DNA of 64,000 nt from positions 372,001 to 436,000 of the forward strand of contig JBFXDS010000001.1 in assembly GCA_050180895.1 (NCBI GenBank), written 5' to 3'. Below are positions 16,832-24,969 of this stretch, in pieces (the stretch's first letter is position 1; the number at the start of each line of letters is the position of its first letter). The stretch is from JBGPEQ01 sp050180895 (GTDB lineage: Bacteria > Pseudomonadota > Alphaproteobacteria > Dongiales > Dongiaceae). The notes below the pieces were generated by a model. It did no database searches, was not told where the DNA came from, and saw only the letters and a list, made by a program, of their open reading frames with translations. A program made the translations under genes and the position numbers.

Positions 16832-18052
16832 ATGGACTCGCTGATCACGGCCGCGGCACGGGCGCTCGCGGCCGGTGATCCCCTCGGCGCGCTGAACCGG
16901 GTCGCCTTGCGCGACGACGCGCCGGCGCTCGCGCTGCGCGGCATCGCGATGGCGCAGCTCGGCGATTTCGTGCGCGCGAAGGCGCTCCTGAGAAAAGCGG
17001 CGCATGCCTTCGGTCCGACGGAGGCCGTGGCCCGCGCGCGGTGCGTCGTGGCCGAGGCCGAGATCGCGCTCGCCGCGCGCGACCTGGGATGGCCGGCGAA
17101 GGCGCTCGATGCGGCGAGGGCGACGCTCGAAGAGCACGGTGACCGGGCGAACGCCGCGCATGCACGGTATCTCCAGGTCCGGCGCCTCCTCCTGATCGGG
17201 CGTCTCGACGAGGCCGAGCGGACGCTCGCCGCGCTCGACCCCGCACCTTTCCCGCCCGCGTCGCGGGCCGCCCACGCGCTGGCGGTCGCGGGGATCGCGA
17301 TGCGGCGCCTGCGGACAAAGACGGCGCGCACTGCACTCGCGCGGGCCGAGCGGGCCGCGCGCCAAGCCCGTATCCCGGCGCTGACGGCGGAGGTCGAAAG
17401 CGCTTCACGTCTCCTGAACACGCCGGCGGCGCGCCTGGTTGCGCGTGGCGAGGAGCGACTCCTCCGACTCCAGGAGGTCGAAGCGTTGCTGGCGTCGAAA
17501 GCGCTCGTCGTGGATGCGTGCCGTCATGCCGTGCGCGACGCGCGCATGGTCGTTTCGCTCGCCCGGCGTCCGGTGTTGTTCGCGCTCGCCCGCGCGCTGG
17601 GCGAAGCGTGGCCCGGAGACGTGCCGAGAAGCCTGCTCCTTGCGCGGGCCTTCCGCGCGAAGGTTGCCGATGACTCGCATCGCGCGCGGCTGCGGGTCGA
17701 GGTCGGGCGGTTGCGCGCGGCGCTGCGGACGCTGGCCGGCGTGAGCGCGACGAAGCGCGGGTTTGCGCTGGCGCCACGCCGTGCACACGCGGTCGTCGTG
17801 CTGGCGCCGCCCGTCGATGGCGAGCGCGCCGCCGTGCTTGCCCTTCTCGCCGATGGCGAGTCGTGGTCGAGCTCGGCCCTGGCGCTGGCGCTCGGCGCCA
17901 GCCAGCGCACCGTGCAGCGGGCCCTTGATTCGCTGGCGGCGGCGGGCAAGGTGCAGTCGTTCGGCCGCGCGCGAGCGCGTCGGTGGATGACCCCACCCGT
18001 GCCGGGATTCACGCCGACTTTGTTACTCCCTGCGCCGCTGGCGAGCGACTAA
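16832..18052 (+). CDS. TPR-like helical protein with C-terminal winged helix, probable regulator
   Basis: The predicted product has 406 residues. Most of it is alanine- and arginine-rich helical hairpins, probably tetratricopeptide-like. Residues of about 335-385 form a MarR/IclR-like winged helix (AALLADGESWSSSALALALG, then SQRTVQRALDSLAAAGKVQS). The architecture suggests a transcription factor that senses through its repeats. It starts 90 bases from the divergent DUF899 gene, so it may control the DUF899-GST cluster. Codon usage is strongly GC-rich, which also creates long spurious antisense frames. Confidence 0.72.
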   Translation: MDSLITAAARALAAGDPLGALNRVALRDDAPALALRGIAMAQLGDFVRAKALLRKAAHAFGPTEAVARARCVVAEAEIALAARDLGWPAKALDAARATLEEHGDRANAAHARYLQVRRLLLIGRLDEAERTLAALDPAPFPPASRAAHALAVAGIAMRRLRTKTARTALARAERAARQARIPALTAEVESASRLLNTPAARLVARGEERLLRLQEVEALLASKALVVDACRHAVRDARMVVSLARRPVLFALARALGEAWPGDVPRSLLLARAFRAKVADDSHRARLRVEVGRLRAALRTLAGVSATKRGFALAPRRAHAVVVLAPPVDGERAAVLALLADGESWSSSALALALGASQRTVQRALDSLAAAGKVQSFGRARARRWMTPPVPGFTPTLLLPAPLASD

Positions 18053-18086
18053 ATAGGGTTTGCTTGACGGTGTTACACTTGAGCTT

Positions 18087-18160
18087 GTCACCCTCGCGAA
18101 AGCGGGGGGCAGGGCAAGCGATGGAGCGGTTGCCCTGGATGCCCGCTTCGCGGGCGTGAC
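18087..18160. repeat. Palindromic intergenic repeat (GTCAC...GTGAC type)
   Basis: The left arm GTCACCCTCGCGAAAGCGGG is answered by CCCGCTTCGCGGGCGTGAC at the right end, with about 35 bases between. This is the pattern of a palindromic repeat common between genes in proteobacteria. It lies between the regulator at 16832 and the beta-propeller gene and could act as a terminator or RNA-stability element. Confidence 0.65.
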
Positions 18161-18211
18161 AAGAAAAAGACAAGCGTGCTCCGACCTACGAATTCCTGTT
18201 AGGACAAACCC

Positions 18212-18880
18212 ATGAAACGATCAGCGGCCGAAATCATCCGCGAGTATGGGCCTTTTCCGGGTGTCGACCAGGTGCATGGCGTCTCCTATGACGGTCGGCA
18301 CGTCTGGTTTGCGTCCGGAGACAAGATCCACGCCTTCGATCCGGCGAGCGGGAAGACCGTGCGCTCGCTCGACGTCGCCGGGCATGCCGGAACGGCGTTC
18401 GATGGCCGGCACCTGTTTCAGATCACCGAAGATCGCATCCAGAAGATCGATCCGAAGACCGGCCGTGTGCTCGCCACGATCCCGGCGCCGGGTGGCGGCG
18501 GCGATTCGGGGATGGCGTGGGCCGAAGGGACGCTCTGGGTGGGGCAGTATCGGGAGCGGAAGATCCATCAAATCGATCCCCAGACAGGGGCGATCCTTCG
18601 CACCATCGAGTCCAACCGCTTCGTTACCGGCGTCACCTGGGTCGACGGCGAACTCTGGCACGGCACCTGGGAAGGGGACGAGAGCGACGTGCGGCGAGTC
18701 GATCCGCGCACGGGGGAGGTCCTGGAGCAGCTCGAGATGCCGCCGGGCATGGCCGTATCGGGGCTCGAGTCCGATGGCAACGACCAGTTCTTCTGCGGCG
18801 GCTCAAGCAGCGGGACGGTGAGAGCCATCCGTCGGCCCAAGCGAGGCGCCTCGGGCGGCAAGAAATCGAAGCGGCCCTGA
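18212..18880 (+). CDS. Beta-propeller protein of the YncE/SMP-30-like type
   Basis: The product has 222 residues and no signal peptide. It is built of four or five repeats with the pattern aromatic-D-P-x-[TS]-G: AFDPASGKTVRSLD, KIDPKTGRVLATI, QIDPQTGAILRTI and RVDPRTGEVLEQL. This is typical of PQQ/YncE or glutamine-cyclotransferase-like propellers, but shorter than most. The end is a basic tail (KRGASGGKKSKRP). It may bind a small molecule or protein. No catalytic residues can be assigned. It is followed 35 bases later by an AHSA1-type gene on the same strand. Confidence 0.7.
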   Translation: MKRSAAEIIREYGPFPGVDQVHGVSYDGRHVWFASGDKIHAFDPASGKTVRSLDVAGHAGTAFDGRHLFQITEDRIQKIDPKTGRVLATIPAPGGGGDSGMAWAEGTLWVGQYRERKIHQIDPQTGAILRTIESNRFVTGVTWVDGELWHGTWEGDESDVRRVDPRTGEVLEQLEMPPGMAVSGLESDGNDQFFCGGSSSGTVRAIRRPKRGASGGKKSKRP

Positions 18881-18915
18881 CGGCGTGGTGCACTGCAAAG
18901 AAAGGAGGAGGCCCG

Positions 18916-19365
18916 ATGCAAGAAACCCTCGTCGTCCGCCGCGAGACGCACATCCCGGCGCCGCCGGCCGCCGTGTTCGCCCTTCTGACCGATCCGGAGA
19001 AGATCCTGCGCTGGATCGGGACGGAGGCGCAGCTCGATCCGCAGCCCGGCGGGCTCTATCTCGTCAACGTCACCGGGGCGCGCTTCGCCCGCGGCTCCTT
19101 CCGCGAGGTGGTGCCGGTGCACCGCCTGGCCTACAGCTTCGGCTGGGACGGCAGCGAAGCAGTGCCGCCAGGGTCGAGCCTGGTCGAGATCGACCTGATC
19201 GAGCAGCCGGACGGAACGCTGCTGCGCCTGACCCACAGCGGCCTGCCCAATGCCGAGCAATGCGCCGGCCATGCGGAGGGCTGGGCACACTACCTCGACC
19301 GGCTGGCCGAGGTCGGCGCCGGCCGCGACCCGGGCCCGGACCCCTGGCACGGCCGCACGGGATGA
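18916..19365 (+). CDS. SRPBCC/AHSA1 domain protein
   Basis: The product has 149 residues. The START-like fold signature is plain: RRETHIPAPPAAVFALLTDP at the N-terminus, ILRWIGTEAQLDPQPGGLY, a central FREVVPVHRLAYSFGWDGSE, and the C-terminal helix HAEGWAHYLDRLAEV. Such proteins have a hydrophobic cavity, and several pair with ArsR-type regulators. The start at 918 of the 18-kb block (ATG 18916) is fixed by AAAGGAGGAG just upstream. Specific ligand unknown. Confidence 0.83.
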   Translation: MQETLVVRRETHIPAPPAAVFALLTDPEKILRWIGTEAQLDPQPGGLYLVNVTGARFARGSFREVVPVHRLAYSFGWDGSEAVPPGSSLVEIDLIEQPDGTLLRLTHSGLPNAEQCAGHAEGWAHYLDRLAEVGAGRDPGPDPWHGRTG

Positions 19366-19468
19366 CCGCTTTGCGCGCTTGAGCCGCTCACCCTCATCTT
19401 TTCCCTCTCCCCGCGTTGCGCGAGGGACGCGGGTGACAGGCCAGCGGCCGCGGCGGCATGATCGCGAC

Positions 19469-20524
19469 ATGGATCTGCCCGCGCCCCTCGCCTGGCTGGT
19501 GGACGAGGCCGGCGCCTCGCCCGGCCCCGACCGGTTCCTGGCCGAGCTCGGCGGTCGGTTGCTGGCCGACGCCCTGCCGCTGGCCGGCGGTGCCCTGACA
19601 CTCGCCGTGCCGCATCCCATCATCGCCCGGCGCACCTGGCTATGGCGGGCGGAGACCGGGGCGGTAATCGAGGCGCTGGGCTTCGCCGGTCCGTTCAGCC
19701 AAGTCGGGCACGACTGGCTGGCCGGGCTTGGTCCAGTGCAGGAGGATACGACAGGCCCAGGGCCGAACAGTCCACGGCTGGGCTGGGCCGGAACCCGGCC
19801 GTTCGACATCGCTGAGGCCGGCCGACTGCGCCAAGTCGCGCGCTTCGGCGCGGCGCCCTTGGCCACCCTGTCGGCGCGGGCGGCGCTGGCCGCGCTGCTC
19901 GAGGCCTATCTCGGCCGGCGCAGCGCCGCGCGGGTGCAGGCTGGCGCGCTGCGCCGCGGCACCGGCGAGACCATCCGCGCCGCACTGCTCTATGCCGACC
20001 TGCGCGACTTCACCGCCCTGTCCGAGGCGACGGCGCCCGCGGCGATGATCGCCGCCCTCGACGCCTGGTTCGACCGCGTCGCCGGCGCGGTGCATGCCTT
20101 CGGCGGCGAGGTGCTGAAGTTCATCGGCGACGGCGTGCTGGCGATCTTCCCGGTCACCAGCGCGCCGGCCGGGGCCTGTGCGGCGGCGCTGCGCGCGGTC
20201 GTTGCCGCCCGCGCCGGCATGGCGCACCTCGATGCGGCGCGGCAGGCGCAGGGGCTGCCGCCGCTGCCTTTCGGCGCGGCGCTACATCTCGGTGAGATTC
20301 TCTGGGGCAACATCGGCGCGATCGACCGGCTGGACTTCACCGCCATCGGCCCGGCGGTCAACCTGGTCAGCCGTCTGGAGGGGCTGTGCCGGCCGCTCGG
20401 CCGCTCGGTGCTGATCTCGGGCGCGGTCGCCGCCGAGACCGCCACGCCGCTGGTGCCGCTGGGCGAACACGCGCTGCGCGGCATCGCGGCGCCCTGCGCT
20501 GTCTTCACCCTGCCGGATGCATGA
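19469..20524 (+). CDS. Class III adenylate cyclase
   Basis: The product has 351 residues. An N-terminal domain of about 170 residues carries no motif I recognise, although WLVDEAGASPGPDRFLAELG and its surroundings recur in alphaproteobacterial cyclases. The C-terminal catalytic domain has ALLYADLRDFTALSE and VLKFIGDGVLAIF with the two metal-binding aspartates, and LDFTAIGPAVNLVSRLEGL with the Asn and Arg. The substrate-selecting position is less clear than in the 11345 cyclase. It appears soluble and is probably monocistronic. The 103 bases upstream contain only a short imperfect inverted repeat. Confidence 0.87.
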   Translation: MDLPAPLAWLVDEAGASPGPDRFLAELGGRLLADALPLAGGALTLAVPHPIIARRTWLWRAETGAVIEALGFAGPFSQVGHDWLAGLGPVQEDTTGPGPNSPRLGWAGTRPFDIAEAGRLRQVARFGAAPLATLSARAALAALLEAYLGRRSAARVQAGALRRGTGETIRAALLYADLRDFTALSEATAPAAMIAALDAWFDRVAGAVHAFGGEVLKFIGDGVLAIFPVTSAPAGACAAALRAVVAARAGMAHLDAARQAQGLPPLPFGAALHLGEILWGNIGAIDRLDFTAIGPAVNLVSRLEGLCRPLGRSVLISGAVAAETATPLVPLGEHALRGIAAPCAVFTLPDA

Positions 20525-20536
20525 GAGGGAGATCTT

Positions 20537-21175
20537 TCAGCGCGCACCCGCAGTCTGCCGCTGCATTGACGCATTCGGTGCGTGACGCCGATCACGCGAC
20601 GGGTTGAGGTAGTATCGCACAAGCGCTTTCGCTGCCTCGGAGGCTGCGGCCGAGTAGCCGCGGTCGCCGTGAATCAGGATCAGCGAGATCGCCCCTTCCG
20701 ACAGCAGCCAGACGGCCCGCGCGAGCTCTTGCGCCCGCTCGACGCCGGAACGGGCGAGGAGCTCGGCAAGGCAGCGTTCCAGCTGCGCCTTGTGCCGGCG
20801 CGCGATCACCCGGGCGGGGTGGCCCGGGAGATCGGCCAGCTCGATAACCAGCCGCGTGAAGCCGGAGCCCGCCCACCGCGGCCGATCCGACCAGACCGCA
20901 AGCTGCTGGAACATGCCCTCCACGATGGCCTCGGGCGAGCCCGACAACCGGTCGCCGAATGTGCGAAAGGCCTGCACGGCCAGGTCGGTCTGCGCTTCGA
21001 GGACATCGGCGAGGAGTTGATCCTTGCTCCTGAAATGATGGTAGAGCGTGCGTTTCGTGAGCGCCGCCGCGGCCGCGATCTCGTCCATGCTGACCCGGTT
21101 GTAGCCCTGCCGGCGAAACAGCTTGTATGCGGCTTCGAGAATGCGCTTGCGCGTCGGTTGCGGGGACCGCGGCAT
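20537..21175 (-). CDS. TetR/AcrR family transcriptional regulator
   Basis: The product has 212 residues. The N-terminal helix-turn-helix is canonical (RKRILEAAYKLFRRQGYNRV, then MDEIAAAAALTKRTLYHHFRSKDQLL). The C-terminal ligand domain has no specific signature. It is divergent from the mandelate racemase homologue, with a dyad in the gap that fits a TetR operator, so it probably represses that gene and itself. The inducer could be the racemase substrate, which is inference from position. Confidence 0.88.
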   Translation of the reverse strand: MPRSPQPTRKRILEAAYKLFRRQGYNRVSMDEIAAAAALTKRTLYHHFRSKDQLLADVLEAQTDLAVQAFRTFGDRLSGSPEAIVEGMFQQLAVWSDRPRWAGSGFTRLVIELADLPGHPARVIARRHKAQLERCLAELLARSGVERAQELARAVWLLSEGAISLILIHGDRGYSAAASEAAKALVRYYLNPSRDRRHAPNASMQRQTAGAR

Positions 21176-21194
21176 GGCACCGCCTTCGGAAAAG

Positions 21195-21214
21195 TATACT
21201 CGCTAGTGAATTTA
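21195..21214. promoter_or_regulatory. Candidate TetR operator
   Basis: TATACTCGCT-AGTGAATTTA is an imperfect palindrome (7 of 10 pairs) centred on CTAG, located 20 bases upstream of the tetR start and 60 bases before the divergent racemase gene. The CTAG-centred, AT-flanked layout resembles AcrR-type operators. Confidence 0.45.
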
Positions 21215-21274
21215 CATCGGCGCCCAGGCGGCTGAAAAGATTCTTGCCAGACGTCGAACCGCAGGGTGCCCGTC

Positions 21275-22369
21275 ATGCCGCAGGCCTCGTTGACCGTCCG
21301 GAGCATTACCGCGCGACCCGTCGTCTTGAAGCTGAAGCGGCCGGTCGTCGCGCGGATCGCCACGATCACCGACTGGCCGCTCGTCCTGATCGACCTCCTG
21401 ACCGAGGAGGGCATCGTCGGCCGCAGCTATCTCGAGCCCTATGTCGTGAAATCCATGCGCTACCTCGTGCCGGCGCTGGACGATCTTGGCGCGATGTTGA
21501 AGGGCCGTCGCGTCGCGCCGATCGACCTGTTCGAGGCGGCCAGGACGTCGCTCCACTTCGTCGGCTACGAAGGGCTGTCGCTCATTGCCGCCTCGGGGTT
21601 GGACATGGCCGCCTGGGATGCTCTCGCGAAGGCCGCAGGCCAGCCTCTTTGCATGCTGCTCGGGGGAACGGTCGGCCCGGTGCGGGCCTACAATAGCAAC
21701 GGGCTGTGGCTGCAGCATCCGGAGGCCGTCGCGGAGGAGGCGGTGGCGCTGCGGGACGAGGGCGGGTTCACTGGTCTCAAGCTGAGGCTCGGCCGCGCGC
21801 GGATGGCCGACGACATCGCCACGCTCGATGCCGTGCGCAAGGCGATCGGCGACGAGATCCAGCTGATGGTCGACTTCAATCAGGGACTGAATCTGGCGGA
21901 GGCCCTGCAGCGCTGCCATGCCATCGATGATCATGGGCTTGTCTGGATCGAGGAGCCGATCGTCTACGACAACCTCGAGGGCTATACCAGGCTCGCGGCC
22001 GACCTGAAGACGCCGCTCCAGATCGGCGAGAACTTCTACGGCCCGCGCGAGCTGTACAAGGCGCTTCAGCAGAAGGCATGCGACCTGGTGATGCCGGACT
22101 TCATGCGCATTGGCGGCGTCACCGGCTGGATGCGAGCGGCGGCCATCGTCGGCGCCGCGGGCATACCCATATCCACGCATCTCTATCCGGAGGTCGCCGC
22201 CCAGGTCATGCGCGTCACCGAGACGGCCCACTGGCTCGAGTGGCAGGACTGGGCCGATCCGATCCTCCAGCGGCCCTACGAGATCAAGGACGGCCTCCTG
22301 CACATCCCCGACGTGCCCGGAGTCGGCCTCGAATGGGACGAGGGGGCCATCGCAGCCAATCGCGCTTAG
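21275..22369 (+). CDS. Mandelate racemase-subgroup enolase-superfamily enzyme
   Basis: The product has 364 residues and aligns along its whole length with Pseudomonas mandelate racemase. With a constant offset of five, the metal ligands are D200, E226 and E252, the general acid/base dyad is D275-H302, and the carboxylate-polarising residue is E322. N202 and TAHWLEWQDW also match. The one change is at the second lysine of the KxK motif: GLKLRLG gives K169 and R171. Racemisation or dehydration of an alpha-hydroxy acid is likely, but the Arg means mandelate itself should not be assumed. ATG 21275 is used, with GTG 21266 as an alternative. Confidence 0.85.
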   Translation: MPQASLTVRSITARPVVLKLKRPVVARIATITDWPLVLIDLLTEEGIVGRSYLEPYVVKSMRYLVPALDDLGAMLKGRRVAPIDLFEAARTSLHFVGYEGLSLIAASGLDMAAWDALAKAAGQPLCMLLGGTVGPVRAYNSNGLWLQHPEAVAEEAVALRDEGGFTGLKLRLGRARMADDIATLDAVRKAIGDEIQLMVDFNQGLNLAEALQRCHAIDDHGLVWIEEPIVYDNLEGYTRLAADLKTPLQIGENFYGPRELYKALQQKACDLVMPDFMRIGGVTGWMRAAAIVGAAGIPISTHLYPEVAAQVMRVTETAHWLEWQDWADPILQRPYEIKDGLLHIPDVPGVGLEWDEGAIAANRA

Positions 22370-22664
22370 TCATTCCGGAGATTCCCCTCCCGATCTCGTC
22401 ATCGCTGTCACCGAGAAACTTCCATGGCGCGGCGGAACTCCCGGCCAGAGCCGATGCCCATGCGAAGCGCACAACGCAACGGATCGGCCGGAAGCTCCCG
22501 CGCCGGTCGCGAAGCGGGATGCTCCGAAGCCTCGGCGGCGGAGAATTGCTCGGCCGGATGCCGGCGAGCGGGTGAGAGATTGCATATATCTTCGGGCGAA
22601 ACGCTTTCTCTACATCCTCACCGACCCGTATTCATGCTAGATCACCGGGCGTCGGGGGGGTTCG

Positions 22665-22970
22665 ATGAGCGATATCGTCACCAGTCCGCGCGCGAAGGTC
22701 CGGCCGAAGACGGAACGGCCGCGCCTGCACAAGGTCATCCTACTCAACGACGACTATACGCCGCGCGAGTTCGTCGTCGCGGTGCTGAAGGCGGTCTTCC
22801 GCATGAGCGAGGATCAGGCCTACCGGGTGATGATGACGGCGCATCGCCGCGGCGCCTGCGTGGTCGCCGTGTACACCCGGGACGTCGCCGAGACGAAGGC
22901 GACGGAAGGCACCGAGGCGGGCCGTCGCGCAGGCTATCCGCTCCGCTTCACGACCGAGCCTGAGGAATAG
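22665..22970 (+). CDS. clpS: ATP-dependent Clp protease adaptor ClpS, short second-paralogue type
   Basis: The product has 101 residues. The ClpS core is intact: LHKVILLNDDYTPREFVV, EDQAYRVMMTAHRRGACVVA and VYTRDVAETKA, including the residues that contact the N-terminal residue of the substrate and the ClpA-binding tail. The length and the TTEPEE ending match the alphaproteobacterial ClpS2 paralogue rather than ClpS1 beside clpA. It delivers N-degron substrates to ClpAP. The 295 bases upstream hold no other gene that I can support. Confidence 0.9.
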   Translation: MSDIVTSPRAKVRPKTERPRLHKVILLNDDYTPREFVVAVLKAVFRMSEDQAYRVMMTAHRRGACVVAVYTRDVAETKATEGTEAGRRAGYPLRFTTEPEE

Positions 22971-23026
22971 CGCCGCGCGGTTCGGTCGGCGTTCGCCACA
23001 TGCGTGCGGCACCTCCACTCTTGCCT

Positions 23027-23047
23027 CTATCCCCTCCAGGGGGATAG
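23027..23047. promoter_or_regulatory. DmeR/RcnR-type operator
   Basis: CTATCCCCTCCAGGGGGATAG is an inverted repeat of a C-tract and a G-tract flanked by TAT/ATA. This is the layout bound by CsoR/RcnR-family metalloregulators. It ends ten bases before the dmeR start codon, so binding would block transcription of the dmeRF pair. Confidence 0.7.
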
Positions 23048-23056
23048 GATAAAGAC

Positions 23057-23323
23057 ATGAGTCATGCCGACAATCCCGATATCCTCCGGCGTCTGCGCCG
23101 TGCGGAGGGGCATCTGGCGACGGTGATCCGCATGGTCGCGGAGGGCCGTGACGGCCTGACGATCGCACAGCAGATGCAGGCGGTGATCCGGGCGCTCGAG
23201 GCGACCAAGCAGACGCTGATCCTCGATCATATCGACCACCATCTTGGCGAGGTCGCCGGGCCGCCGCGGCGGGACCTGCAGCGCAAGTTGGCGGAGTTCC
23301 GGGAGATCGCGAAGTACCTTTAG
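23057..23323 (+). CDS. dmeR: Metal-sensing repressor, CsoR/RcnR family (DmeR-like)
   Basis: The product is an 88-residue all-helical repressor. The family core is RRLRRAEGHLATVIRMVAEG and the C-terminal REIAKYL. Likely Ni/Co ligands are His3 (MSHADN) and the HIDHHL cluster. The cysteine at position 35 of E. coli RcnR appears to be Leu here, so ligand use differs. It lies 14 bases before a CDF transporter with histidine-rich loops, the dmeRF arrangement of rhizobia, where it represses the pair until cobalt or nickel binds. Confidence 0.82.
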   Translation: MSHADNPDILRRLRRAEGHLATVIRMVAEGRDGLTIAQQMQAVIRALEATKQTLILDHIDHHLGEVAGPPRRDLQRKLAEFREIAKYL

Positions 23324-23337
23324 ACGAGGCTCCTCCC

Positions 23338-24312
23338 ATGCATACCCATTCGATCGAACCCTGGCGGCATGGACACGTCTTCCTCGGCAGCGACCACAGC
23401 CGCAACGAGCGCCGCACCCGGCTGGTCATCGGCCTGACCGGCGCGATGATGGCAGCCGAGATCGCCGCCGGCATCGTCTTCGGCTCGATGGCGCTGTTGG
23501 CGGACGGCGTCCACATGGCGACCCATGCCGGGGCCCTGGCGGTCTCGGCCCTGGCCTATCTCTATGCGCGCCGACACGCGCGCGACGGGCGCTTCTCCTT
23601 CGGCACCGGCAAGATGGGCGACCTCGCGGGATTCGCCAGCGCCGTCATCCTGGCGCTCGTCGCCCTGCTGGTCGCATCCGAATCCGCGCTTCGTCTGGCC
23701 GCGCCGGTGGCAATCCAGTTCAACGCGGCCATCGCCGTCGCGGTGCTGGGTCTGGCCGTCAACCTGGCGAGCGCCGGGCTCCTGCACGAGGGCGGCGGTC
23801 GCGTCGCTGCGTCTGACTTCCATCACCATCATCATGGCGGGCATGATGACCCGCATCCCCATGGCCACGGCCACCGGGATCACAACCTTCGCTCCGCCTA
23901 TCTGCATGTCCTCGCCGATGCCTTGACCTCCGTCCTCGCCATCGCCGGACTGGTCGTCGGGCGCGCCTATGGATGGCTGTGGATGGACCCGCTCATGGGA
24001 TTCATCGGCGCGCTGGTGATCGCCCGCTGGTCATGGGGTTTGATCCGCGATACCGGCGCGGTACTGCTCGATGCGGTTCCCGATGACGGCCTCTCCGCGG
24101 CGGTACGCGACGCGCTCGAAAAGGATGGCGACCGGGTGGCAGACCTGCATCTGTGGCGGATCGGACCGGGACATGTGGCCGTCGTCGCCTCGCTCGTCTC
24201 CAACCGGCCGGGTGCACCCGACCACTACAAGGCAAAGTTGGCACGCCTGCCACAGCTCTCCCATGTCACGGTCGAGGTTCATCCCTGCGGTCCGACTCGG
24301 CGCGCGGCGTGA
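23338..24312 (+). CDS. dmeF: Cation diffusion facilitator, cobalt/nickel efflux (DmeF-like)
   Basis: The product has 324 residues: six transmembrane helices and a C-terminal cytoplasmic domain. Metal-site residues in helices 2 and 5 are visible as LLADGVHMATHAG and HVLADALTSVLA. Before helix 5 is a histidine-rich loop (FHHHHHGGHDDPHPHGHGH, about residues 160-180), and the N-terminus also carries His residues (MHTHSIEPWRHGH). This CDF subtype with a HxxxH pattern and an adjacent DmeR exports Co and Ni. It is coupled to dmeR by 14 bases. Confidence 0.88.
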   Translation: MHTHSIEPWRHGHVFLGSDHSRNERRTRLVIGLTGAMMAAEIAAGIVFGSMALLADGVHMATHAGALAVSALAYLYARRHARDGRFSFGTGKMGDLAGFASAVILALVALLVASESALRLAAPVAIQFNAAIAVAVLGLAVNLASAGLLHEGGGRVAASDFHHHHHGGHDDPHPHGHGHRDHNLRSAYLHVLADALTSVLAIAGLVVGRAYGWLWMDPLMGFIGALVIARWSWGLIRDTGAVLLDAVPDDGLSAAVRDALEKDGDRVADLHLWRIGPGHVAVVASLVSNRPGAPDHYKAKLARLPQLSHVTVEVHPCGPTRRAA

Positions 24313-24511
24313 CGGATGGATGGGGGGATCGGCTGTCCGGCGGGCTGAAGCGGGTGCCGCCGACTTATCCACACGTTTCGGTGCCGCGCCGGCAACGCTG
24401 TGAGCGATGTCACAGGCGCTGGAACTCTGGATGGGGTATTCGGTTAATCCGGCCTTAACCCTCGGGTTCTAGACTCTCAAGTCGACTCACAACAAGACCA
24501 ACAATGCACGC

Positions 24512-24865
24512 ATGGAGCGATTGAGAACGTTTTTCGGATTCGTCTTCGCTGCCGGCGTCACTGCGGTCGTGGTGCTCAGCGTGATTCCCGGCAAGCAGGT
24601 GCCGTCGCTCGGCATCTCCGACAAGATCGAGCATTTCGCGGCCTATGCGCTGCTCGGCCTGATCGGGGCGCTGGCGTTCCCGACACGCCGCGCGGCCGTG
24701 CTGCTAATCGTGCTGTTGCCGGCGATGGGCTTGGCGCTGGAGGTCGCGCAGACCGTCGTCGCCGACCGCTCCACCGATCTCGCGGATGCCGTCGCCAACG
24801 GGATCGGCGCTTGGCTGCCGCTCGTTCCGATCGTCTTCCTGCGCCTGCGCCCAGCTAAACCGTAG
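24512..24865 (+). CDS. VanZ-like family membrane protein
   Basis: The product has 117 residues with four hydrophobic segments. The VanZ-like signature is DKIEHFAAYALLGLIGALAF after the first helix and GLALEVAQTVVADRSTDLAD, then NGIGAW in the last part. The role is unknown outside teicoplanin resistance in Gram-positives, and most proteobacterial members are uncharacterised. The 199 bases upstream contain no gene; a promoter is presumably there, though I could not define boxes. Confidence 0.8.
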   Translation: MERLRTFFGFVFAAGVTAVVVLSVIPGKQVPSLGISDKIEHFAAYALLGLIGALAFPTRRAAVLLIVLLPAMGLALEVAQTVVADRSTDLADAVANGIGAWLPLVPIVFLRLRPAKP

Positions 24866-24969
24866 CCCCCGCGCCGCCGCCGCCGCGTGCGCAAGACATT
24901 CCCCAGCCGGGAACTTGCACAGGTGCGCCGTGTTCATATTGGCTCAAGCTGTACGATAGGGAGTGACAC

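Noticed and set aside
19389..19438. A terminator between the AHSA1 gene and the cyclase
   Set aside because: CCCGCG and CGCGGG could pair, but the stem is short, the loop long and no T-tract follows. It may be only a fragment of a dispersed repeat.
21275..22369. Naming the enolase-superfamily gene mandelate racemase (mdlA)
   Set aside because: The second catalytic lysine is replaced by arginine, and no mandelate-pathway genes are adjacent.
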